From assembly GCA_030424595.1 (NCBI GenBank), contig JAUHWG010000022.1, positions 123,344-187,343 of the forward strand: a stretch of 64,000 nt of DNA, in the 5' to 3' direction. The translations under genes were made by a program, and so were the position numbers. The DNA is from Polyangia bacterium. Its GTDB lineage: Bacteria > Myxococcota_A > Polyangia > Nannocystales > Nannocystaceae. Positions 44,452-51,605 of the stretch are shown in pieces. The first letter of the stretch is position 1; every line of letters starts with the position of its first letter. Below the pieces are notes generated by a model. The model was not told where the DNA came from and made no database searches. It saw only the letters and a program-made list of their open reading frames with translations.

Positions 44452-46743
44452 CTAGTCGCGGGCCGACTCGCGTCCAGAGTCGAGGACGAAGAGACAGCTC
44501 GAGCGCGACGCCTGGACCGTATGCTCGGCCCAGGCGAGGTCCGGGGTGTCGCGCTGGAGGCCGAAGATCGAGAGGTCCGGGGCCGGCACGGAGTCCAGCG
44601 AGGTCGCGAAGTCCCCCTCGATGACCCGACGCTCGACCCTCGAGGGGAAGCGGGCGAGGTCGCAGAGCTCGTTGAGGAAGTTGGCGGCCGCCTCGGCCTC
44701 GTCCGGGCTGCGGATCACGGTGATCAGGGTTAGGCGGCCGCCCCAGAGCCGCCACAGGCGGTAGCCGAGGAGGAGGATGAGGTTGAGGTTCCCGCCGTGG
44801 AACGCGTCGTGGGCCTCCCAGCTCTCCGGGCCCCGGCGGACCCAGAGGTGGATGTCGCGCTTGCGGCCGAGGCCGGCGGTCGGGTGGGCGCCGAAGAGCA
44901 CGACGCCGACCCGGATCGACAGCGCGGCCTGCATCATCTCGACCCCGTCGTCACGTACGGCGCCGGCGGGGGGGAGCCGGAGGAAGAGGAGGTTGGGCCG
45001 GAAGAAGGCGCCCTGCAGCGCCTCGAGGCCGACGGTCACCGCGGTCTTGCGGTCCTGGATGCGGACCATCGACCAGGAGGCGAGGACGCCGTGGTCGCGC
45101 ATCGCTCGGCCGACCCGTGCGATCCGCGGGAGCAGGGCGGTCGGCGGGGAGAGAGAGGCGATCCCGAGGAGCTTGATCGTCCCCTCGGGTTGGGCGAGGT
45201 CGAGCAGCGTCGGGTAGATGCCGCGGAGGATCTCGACGTCCTCGACCGGGACCAGGATATGGGGCTTCCAGGCGCGGACGTTGTCGGCGTCTTCGGGGGT
45301 GATCCTGGCGGCCGCCCACTCGGCGAACGCGGTGAAGATGCTGCTCCGGACGTCCTCCTTGGCGAAGGCCTTGCCGCGGGTCCGCCTCCGGATAAAGAAG
45401 TAGAGCGCGATCACCACCCCGACCGAGACCAGGCTAAAGGAGGGGTTGATGATGAACATCGAGAAGAGGCAGCCGGTGAGCCCCAGGGCCGGGATCAGCA
45501 GCGGCACCCGCATGGTCGGTCGATAGCTGACCAGACCCAGGCTCCCCTCGACGAGGACGACGACGTTGATCATGCAGTAGGTGATCAGGAAGAACATCGT
45601 CACCAGCGGGGCGATGGCGTTCAGATCACGGAGCATGATCGCGGCGAGGGTGAGCACGCCGGTGAGGAGGAGGGCGTTGCGCGGCTCGCCGCCGTCGATC
45701 TTCGCCATCTGGGCGGCGTAGGGGATGATCCGGTTTTGCCCCATCGCCATCAGGATCCGCGGCCCGCCGACCAGGCCGGCGAGCGCCGACGAGGCGGTCG
45801 CGCCGAGGAGCCCGGCGAGGACCAGCGGGGGGAAGAGCGAGTTGTCGATGATGTGGTTGTAGTTGCCCGCGAGCTCGGTCAGCGTGCCTGTGTTCGCCAC
45901 CCAGATCGCGATCGCGAAGTAGACGATCGTCGACACGCCGATCGCCCAGATCGTCCCGTAGGGGATCGCCCGCCGCGGATCCTTGAGGTCGCCGCTCATG
46001 TTAGCGCCGGCGAGGATGCCGGTCGTCGCCGGGAAGAAGACCGCGAAGACCATCCAGAAGCTGCTGCCGCGAAAGCCGGTCTCGGGCTCGCCGGGGTAGG
46101 CGCCCCACCACTGGATAGGCTCCGTGTTCTCGAAGGGGGCCGGGCTCGCGAAGATCGACACCAGCGAGAGCACGATCGCGACCATGATCACATATTGTGT
46201 CTTAAAGGCCAGGTCCGCGCTCTTGTAGGCGATGCCGAAGAGGAGCGCGAAGATGCCGATGTCGACCGCGAGCGCCGGCAGCGAGGGGAGGATCCAGAGG
46301 AGGCCCTCGCGGAAGCCGAAGATGTACATCGCCACGCCGAGGGGGCGGGTCAGGAAGAGCGGGATGCCGATCGAGCCGCCGACCTCGAGGCCGAGCGACT
46401 TGTTCATGATCGCGTAGGGTCCTCCGGGGCCGATCCGGGTGTTGGTCGCGATCGACGAGAGCGAGAGGCCCGTACAGAGGGTGATCAGGATCCCGAGGCC
46501 GAGGATGAGCAGGGCGCCGGCGAGCCCGGCGTTGCCGACCACCCAGCCCATGCGGACGTACATGATGACGCCGAGGATCGTCAGCAGCGTCGGCGTGAAG
46601 ACCCCGGTGAAGGTGCCGAAGCGGGTGCCCATCTCCTCGGGCGAGGCGTTCGCTCCCGCAGCTGGCGAGCCCGCGTCGCCCCCAGGGGCATCACCTGGGG
46701 TGGAGGCGCTCGTCGGCTCCGCTACAGCTTCGCTCTCGGCCAT
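44452..46743 (-). CDS. APC-superfamily permease, cation-chloride-cotransporter-like
   Basis: The 763-residue product starts with a 35-residue low-complexity region, then about twelve helices with GTFTGVFTPTLLTILGVIMYVRMGWVVGNAG in the first and FPATTGILAGANMSGDLKDPRRAIPYGT in the middle. Those two segments are the signatures of the SLC12 cation-chloride cotransporter family. The C-terminal 280 residues form a large cytoplasmic domain (HILVPVEDVEILRGIYPTLLDLA onward) resembling that of SLC12 proteins. Substrate is uncertain; amino acid/polyamine transport is the alternative. Start ATG at 46743. It ends 20 bp upstream of the MBL lipoprotein gene. Confidence 0.8.
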   Translation of the reverse strand: MAESEAVAEPTSASTPGDAPGGDAGSPAAGANASPEEMGTRFGTFTGVFTPTLLTILGVIMYVRMGWVVGNAGLAGALLILGLGILITLCTGLSLSSIATNTRIGPGGPYAIMNKSLGLEVGGSIGIPLFLTRPLGVAMYIFGFREGLLWILPSLPALAVDIGIFALLFGIAYKSADLAFKTQYVIMVAIVLSLVSIFASPAPFENTEPIQWWGAYPGEPETGFRGSSFWMVFAVFFPATTGILAGANMSGDLKDPRRAIPYGTIWAIGVSTIVYFAIAIWVANTGTLTELAGNYNHIIDNSLFPPLVLAGLLGATASSALAGLVGGPRILMAMGQNRIIPYAAQMAKIDGGEPRNALLLTGVLTLAAIMLRDLNAIAPLVTMFFLITYCMINVVVLVEGSLGLVSYRPTMRVPLLIPALGLTGCLFSMFIINPSFSLVSVGVVIALYFFIRRRTRGKAFAKEDVRSSIFTAFAEWAAARITPEDADNVRAWKPHILVPVEDVEILRGIYPTLLDLAQPEGTIKLLGIASLSPPTALLPRIARVGRAMRDHGVLASWSMVRIQDRKTAVTVGLEALQGAFFRPNLLFLRLPPAGAVRDDGVEMMQAALSIRVGVVLFGAHPTAGLGRKRDIHLWVRRGPESWEAHDAFHGGNLNLILLLGYRLWRLWGGRLTLITVIRSPDEAEAAANFLNELCDLARFPSRVERRVIEGDFATSLDSVPAPDLSIFGLQRDTPDLAWAEHTVQASRSSCLFVLDSGRESARD

Positions 46744-46958
46744 GTCTCCTGCGCTCCGCGTCGCAGATCATGATCCGACGCCTGGCAACGATGCTGGCCC
46801 GCCGGGCCAAACCACACAAGCCTGGATGTCGCGGCAGGGTCGCGCGCTCTCGCTTGCCCCGGTCGGCGGCCGCGTCGATCCCGAGCGGCCTTGTGCTTCG
46901 ACGCGTCGGCGGGAGTCGACCCTGTGCGGTCGTATCTCGACCTCTCGCCTCGAGCGTT

Positions 46959-48437
46959 CTACTCGGCGAAGAGCGTGACCTGGCTGGTCGAGCGCGGGCG
47001 AGCGCGACGGGTCCGCGCTGCGGTCTGGGGACCCCGGGTGCGGGCGGGCTTCGGCGGCGTCGCGCGGGGGAGACGCTCCGGGGGCCGGAGGGCGAAGCCG
47101 GTGAGGAGCGGATCGAGGCTGCGGGCCGCGCGGAGGAGCGCCTCAGCCTCGACCGCGGGGCGCCCGAGCTGGCGGTAGAGGGCGACCACAGCGAGGAGCG
47201 GGCGAGCGAAGGCCGCCGCGATCGCGACCATCTGGGCCGGGGTCCCGCCGTAGGAGCGGGCGAGCGTCGCCGGGCTCTCACCGTCGAGGATGCCGTGGAG
47301 GATCATCGCGCGGCGCAGGGCCAGCTCCGCCTCGGGCGAGCACGACCAGAGCTCTTCGCTGAGCCAGCGGAAGACGGGGCGGGAGGCGACGTGGAGGGCG
47401 CGCGCCTGGCCGACGATCGCCGCGCGGCACTCGGGCATCTCGGACGGCGGGTAGGGGGCGAGGGCGCCGGCCTGGGTCCGCGCGAGCTCGACGCAGAGCT
47501 CGAGGAGCGAGGGCACCGAGGTGTTCAGCGAGCGGACCCAGCGTCCGAGGCTGGCCATCGTCTGGAGATCGAGGCCGAGGTCGAGCGAGGCCCGACCGGC
47601 CTCGGTGGCGACCAGACCGTGGCCGGTTCGGTAGGCGATGACGCCGGCGTCCATGCAGCGCTCCAAGGCGCGGTCGAGCGCCTTGGAGAAGCCGTCGCGG
47701 GCCTCGCCCTCGGCGGAGAGGCGCTGGTAGCAGGCGTGACCGGCGAAGCTGGTGAGGACCATCCGCCGCAGCTCGCCGGCGTGGCCGATGCGGCCGGTCG
47801 CGGTCATCTGCAGGACGAGCGGCTCCAGCGGGAGCTCGGGCAGGACCTGGGCCGAGTCCATCAGGCCGAGCTGCTCCTCGCCTTCGACGGCGGCGTCGAG
47901 CCAGCGCGCGAGCGCCGGGGGCGAGGCGTCGGCGGGGCCGAGGGCGATCAGGCGGGGGGGCAGGGCGGAGGAGCGGAGGAGGGTGAGGACGCGGTCCCAG
48001 CTGCAGCTCCGCGCGGGATCGAGGAGCGCGTCGATCTCGTCGATGATCACCATGCCGAGGCTCTCGGCGAGCTGGGGGGCGCGGGTCAACAGATCCCCGA
48101 GCCGCTGGATCGAGATGACGACGATGTCGAAGGAGCCGCAGACGATCGCCCGGTCGTCGCTCTGGACGGCCTCGCTGGCGCTGAGGAGGCGGAGGCTGCC
48201 GAGCTCAGCGCCGCGGAGAGCGGCGAGGCGGGCCTCGACCGCGGCCGGGTCGGCGACCGCGATCGCGACTCGCACCGCGGTTCTCGCGCTCTCGACGGCG
48301 AGGGCGTCGGCCGCCGCCAGGCGCCGCCCCGACTCCTCCGCGATCATCAGGTTGCGATGATCGAGCGCGCTCTCACGGGCCCAGATGGGCGTCATCTCGG
48401 CGAGCTGAGCGGAGAGTAGGTGGGCTGCGACCTGCAT
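46959..48437 (-). CDS. Degenerate Hel308/Ski2-like helicase-related protein
   Basis: The 492-residue product follows Hel308 order but lacks key ATPase parts. At the motif I position (residues 33-40) it reads AEESGRRL instead of the A-x-T-G-S-G-K-T loop, so the phosphate-binding lysine is gone. Motif II is present as DEID (133-136). After a motif III remnant (LIALGPA) the chain passes directly into a winged-helix-like region (LVLQMTATGRIGHAGELRRMVLTSFAG; LERCMDAGVIAYRTGHGLVATEAGRA), with no second RecA domain. A ratchet-like helical part and a basic tail end in QVTLFAE, resembling the bacterial clamp-binding motif. It is probably a DNA-binding, ATP-independent protein. Start ATG at 48437, 18 bp from a palindrome. 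Confidence 0.7.
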   Translation of the reverse strand: MQVAAHLLSAQLAEMTPIWARESALDHRNLMIAEESGRRLAAADALAVESARTAVRVAIAVADPAAVEARLAALRGAELGSLRLLSASEAVQSDDRAIVCGSFDIVVISIQRLGDLLTRAPQLAESLGMVIIDEIDALLDPARSCSWDRVLTLLRSSALPPRLIALGPADASPPALARWLDAAVEGEEQLGLMDSAQVLPELPLEPLVLQMTATGRIGHAGELRRMVLTSFAGHACYQRLSAEGEARDGFSKALDRALERCMDAGVIAYRTGHGLVATEAGRASLDLGLDLQTMASLGRWVRSLNTSVPSLLELCVELARTQAGALAPYPPSEMPECRAAIVGQARALHVASRPVFRWLSEELWSCSPEAELALRRAMILHGILDGESPATLARSYGGTPAQMVAIAAAFARPLLAVVALYRQLGRPAVEAEALLRAARSLDPLLTGFALRPPERLPRATPPKPARTRGPQTAARTRRARPRSTSQVTLFAE

Positions 48438-48455
48438 GGAGATAGCCTAGGCGGG

Positions 48456-48480
48456 ACCTCTGACAGAACCTGTCAGAGGT
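48456..48480. promoter_or_regulatory. Perfect palindrome, candidate WYL-regulator operator 1
   Basis: ACCTCTGACAG-AAC-CTGTCAGAGGT, an 11-bp perfect inverted repeat around 3 bp. It lies 18 bp before the start codon of the reverse-strand helicase-like gene. Confidence 0.75.
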
Positions 48481-48545
48481 GGAAACGGAGTCAAGGAGCC
48501 CCATAGACGGCGTTCCTGACGCCGAGGCGCTCATGGCGCACCCCT

Positions 48546-48568
48546 CCTCTGACAGAGCTTGTCAGGGC
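48546..48568. promoter_or_regulatory. Imperfect palindrome, candidate operator 2
   Basis: CCTCTGACAG-AGC-TTGTCAGGGC has the same half-site and the same 3-bp centre as the palindrome at 48456, with 8 of 10 positions paired. It lies 37 bp before the WYL gene start. A further TCGTCAGG half-site follows at about 48570. Confidence 0.65.
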
Positions 48569-48605
48569 TCGTCAGGCCCCGAGCGCTGGCGCGCAGCCCG
48601 GGCCC

Positions 48606-49622
48606 GTGGCTTACTGGGCCGACCTCCCTGTGCCGCGCGCTGACGAACGCTACGCCCCCGCCCGCCGCCTTGAGGCGGTCCGCAACGTGCTCAACGCGAC
48701 CGGCGGGGCGAGCGTCTACGAGATCGCCGAGCGCCTCGAGGTCAGCGTGCGGACCGCCCTCCGCTACTTAAAGGCGCTCGAGGCCTCGGGCGCGCCGCTC
48801 TACGAGGAGCTCGACGGCAAGCTCAAGATCTGGCGGCTGATGGCCAGCGCTCGCCAGCAGACGATCACCCTGACGACGAGCCAGATGGTCTCCTTGGCGA
48901 TGTCGCGGCGGGTCTTCGACTTCCTCGCCGGGACCGGGTTCAAGGAGGATCTCGACGACGTCTTCGAGCGCCTGGAGAGCACTCTGCGCCGCTCCGACTT
49001 CGTCGCCGCGCGAAACCTCGACCGCAAGATCTACGACGTCAACGAGGCCCCGCACCGCTACGAGGGGCGGATCGAGCACGTCAACGACATCGTCACCGCC
49101 CTGATCAAGGAGAACCGGCTGAGGGTCACCTACGCCCGGGCCGGCGGCGGCGAGAGCTCGTTCCTCCTCGACCCCTACACGCTCCTCGTCTACAAAAAAG
49201 GGCTCTACCTCGTCGGCTACAGCCATCGCCACGGGTCCCTGCGCACCTTCTCGCTCGACGCCTTCCGCGACGTCGACTGGCTCTCCGGCGAGAGCTTCGA
49301 GTATCCGGCGGAGTACCACCCGTCGCAGGTCGCCGAGGGCGCCTTCGGCCTGATCAAGGGCGAGCCCTGCCACGTGCAGATCCGCTTCGAGCGGCAGGTC
49401 GCCCGCTACGTCAAGCGCCGGATCTGGCACCCGAGCCAGCGGATCGTCGAGCTCGAGGACGGCGCGCTCGAGCTCCACATGGACGTTCTCGGCTTTCTCG
49501 AGATCCGCTCGTGGGTGCTCTCCTTCGGCGACAAGGCCGAAGTGCTCGGGCCGGAGGGCCTGCGCGAGGTGGTCCGCGAAGAGCTCGCCCGGGCCCTCGC
49601 TCGCTACTCGAAGTCGACATAG
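48606..49622 (+). CDS. HTH-WYL transcriptional regulator
   Basis: The 338-residue product has an N-terminal winged helix-turn-helix (about residues 20-75; RLEAVRNVLNATGGASVYEIAERLEVSVRTALRYLKALEASGAPLYEE) and a WYL domain (about 140-235; ENRLRVTYARAGGGESSFLLDPYTLLVYKKGLYLVGYSHRHGSLRTFSLDAF), then a WCX-like C-terminal extension. The WYL core reads L-Y-L-V-G-Y. WYL regulators often control DNA-damage, defence or stress genes and can bind nucleic acid ligands. Start GTG at 48606. It is divergent from the helicase-like gene, with two matching palindromes between them, which suggests autoregulation and control of the partner. Confidence 0.9.
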   Translation: MAYWADLPVPRADERYAPARRLEAVRNVLNATGGASVYEIAERLEVSVRTALRYLKALEASGAPLYEELDGKLKIWRLMASARQQTITLTTSQMVSLAMSRRVFDFLAGTGFKEDLDDVFERLESTLRRSDFVAARNLDRKIYDVNEAPHRYEGRIEHVNDIVTALIKENRLRVTYARAGGGESSFLLDPYTLLVYKKGLYLVGYSHRHGSLRTFSLDAFRDVDWLSGESFEYPAEYHPSQVAEGAFGLIKGEPCHVQIRFERQVARYVKRRIWHPSQRIVELEDGALELHMDVLGFLEIRSWVLSFGDKAEVLGPEGLREVVREELARALARYSKST

Positions 49623-50129
49623 CCATGGTCATGCTCGGGGGCCGTGGCGCGGCAGCCAGCGGCCTCCCATGGGCGATGCCGGGCCTGTCGCCGTATCATC
49701 GCTGACTCGGCGAAGGGGCGAGCCCCCGCGGTCTTTGGCCTCGTCCCGGCGGATCGATCCTATCTGTAGGTTGTCTATACTGAGAGGCCGATCAGGCTCG
49801 CCGAGCTGACCTTGCGCCGCTGCGAATGCGGGAGCGAGGGGGGGGGCCGTCACCTGGCGGCGAACGTGGGGGAAGGCAGACTCGCAGCACTCTACCCTCG
49901 ATCGCGTCGGGTGAGCAGGTGACCATTATGGTTGACATCTGCGCATGGGGCACGTCTCGCATGCTGCTGGACAGACCCAGCAAAGATCTCCATTCTGGTC
50001 ATAGCCCGTCCGGTAGCTGCGTGTGTCTTTAGTGTGTGCCTTCTTGCGGGAGGTCGTGGTTGCCCGTGGGGTTAGCCGACCCTCGACCGGCCCTCGACCG
50101 GGTCGGTGGGTCAATAGAAAGGTCAACAT
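49623..50129. other. 507-bp region upstream of the kinase pair, no gene seen
   Basis: Distinctly AT-richer than its surroundings in two stretches (49750-49800 and 49920-50045). It holds a TTGACA hexamer at 49932 without a matching -10 at 17 bp, and two inverted 11-bp repeat units at 50081-50102. AGAAAGGT just before 50130 is the ribosome binding site of the first kinase gene. Confidence 0.55.
50081..50102 (-). repeat. Two 11-bp repeat units shared with the array at 27191
   Basis: CCTCGACCGGC and CCTCGACCGGG, the reverse complement of the unit in the nine-copy array at 27191-27289. They lie 28 bp before the kinase start codon. Confidence 0.6.
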
Positions 50130-51605
50130 ATGGGTATATCATCGCAGCTCATTGGCTTAGTCCTCTGCGGTCGCTATGAGCTGGCCCGACGGCTTGGGCG
50201 TGGAGGCTTCGCCGAGGTGTGGCTCGGGAGAGACCTTCACCTCTCGGGGAAGGAGGTCGCGCTGAAGATCCTCCGCTTCGATCGCAGCGTGAGCCCCGAC
50301 GAGGTCGAGCGGTTTGAGATCGAGCCCCAAGTAATGTCGCGAATTCGCGATCCTGGCGGTCATATCGTCAACGTCACCGACTATGGCGTTGACGATGGAC
50401 TGCACTACTTTGTCATGGAGTATGTCGAGGGGCCGACCCTACGCTCGCTCCTCCTTCAGCGCGGTCGGTTGCCCTGGGGGGAGCTGCTGGAGATCGCGGT
50501 TCAGCTCTGCGACGCGATCGCCGTGGCCCACGCCCACAGTATCGCTCACCGCGACCTCAAGCCTGAGAACATCATGTTGGTGCGGCGGCGAGGCGGCCCT
50601 CATGTCAAGGTGGTCGACCTTGGGATCGCCAAAGTGGTCGAAGAGCAGGAGCTTCGGTCTAGGCGGAGCGCCCTCATCGGCACGCCCGTGTACATGGCGC
50701 CCGAGGTGATCGCGACCGAGGACTTCGCGCCCTCCGGGTACTTCATCGCCGACATCTACGCGGTCGGTGTGATCCTCTACGAGGCGATCACAGGATTTCC
50801 GCCCTTCAGCGGCGAGCCTGCGCAGGTGATGTACCAGAAGGTGGTCGGCTCGGCGCCGCCGATGGGGCCGCGCTTGCGGGGCGCTAGCGTCCCGGGGGCG
50901 TTCGAGGCGTTGATCATGCGCAGCCTCGAGCGTCGCCCGGAGGAGCGTCCGGCGTCGATGGAGGCGCTGGCCAGCGAGCTGCGCGGGGTTCGGAGCTCGT
51001 GCACCGACGGGGGCGGGGGCGTGGGCGGGGGCGAGATCGAGAGCTTGGGCGGGTTCGTCGAGATGCTCCCGGCGGCCGATACGGACGGCGATCGTGCTCT
51101 CCCGATCTCGCTCGAGCATGAGGGTGAGTGGTCGCTCTCGACCGCCGGTGACGCGCGCTTCGTGGTCTATGCAAAGCACATTCGCACCCATGAGCGAGGT
51201 CCACACACCTTGGGGATGTCCCGGATTCCCGGGATCTTGCCTGGCCGGCTCCGCTGTACCTATAGCAACTCGACCTTGAGCCTAAAGGTCGACGCTGACG
51301 ATGGTCGTTCGGCCCTCTATCTCGACGCTTTTCAGCCGGCCACGCGGATGGAGCAGCTTCTCCTCGCGCCCTCCTCTCCGGCTCAGTCCTTTGACGTCGG
51401 TCATCGGCGGGCCCGTGTTCGCCGGGTCAATGCGCAGGCCCTGCGGGTTGTCGAGGGCGGCGTCGAGGCGCCCCTGACCGAGCCGGCCAGGCGCCTCCAC
51501 CTCACGGTTCCGCCCTGGGTGTCGACGGTCGTCGTTCTCGAGACCTTCGGTGAAGACCGATCGACCCGCCACATCGAGTGCATATGTCTAGAGCATCCGA
51601 CCTGA
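50130..51605 (+). CDS. Ser/Thr protein kinase with a novel C-terminal domain
   Basis: The 491-residue product has an N-terminal kinase domain (about residues 15-285) with Gly loop GRGGFAEVW, K46, HRDLKPEN (D142) and DLG (D163, a conservative change from DFG), TPVYMAPEV and a normal C lobe, so it should be active. A Gly/Val-rich linker (GGGGVGGGE) follows at about 290-305. The last 180 residues, beta-rich with EHEGEWSLSTAGDARFVVYAKHI and RARVRRVNAQALRVVEGG, match no domain I know. There is no membrane helix. The last 22 bp overlap the next kinase gene, so the pair is coupled. Confidence 0.88.
   Translation: MGISSQLIGLVLCGRYELARRLGRGGFAEVWLGRDLHLSGKEVALKILRFDRSVSPDEVERFEIEPQVMSRIRDPGGHIVNVTDYGVDDGLHYFVMEYVEGPTLRSLLLQRGRLPWGELLEIAVQLCDAIAVAHAHSIAHRDLKPENIMLVRRRGGPHVKVVDLGIAKVVEEQELRSRRSALIGTPVYMAPEVIATEDFAPSGYFIADIYAVGVILYEAITGFPPFSGEPAQVMYQKVVGSAPPMGPRLRGASVPGAFEALIMRSLERRPEERPASMEALASELRGVRSSCTDGGGGVGGGEIESLGGFVEMLPAADTDGDRALPISLEHEGEWSLSTAGDARFVVYAKHIRTHERGPHTLGMSRIPGILPGRLRCTYSNSTLSLKVDADDGRSALYLDAFQPATRMEQLLLAPSSPAQSFDVGHRRARVRRVNAQALRVVEGGVEAPLTEPARRLHLTVPPWVSTVVVLETFGEDRSTRHIECICLEHPT

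Noticed and set aside
44797..46773. 658-codon forward frame
   Set aside because: Mirror of the permease gene; very rich in charged residues without any recognisable domain.
46770..48419. 549-codon forward frame
   Set aside because: Mirror of the helicase-like gene. I judged the reverse frame real because of DEID, the winged-helix pattern and the palindrome near its start.
48456..48480. LexA box
   Set aside because: The half-site CTGACAG does not match the LexA boxes I know, and a regulator gene of another family is directly adjacent.
49932..49960. Sigma-70 promoter for the kinase pair
   Set aside because: A perfect TTGACA is present, but no -10-like hexamer lies at 16-18 bp.
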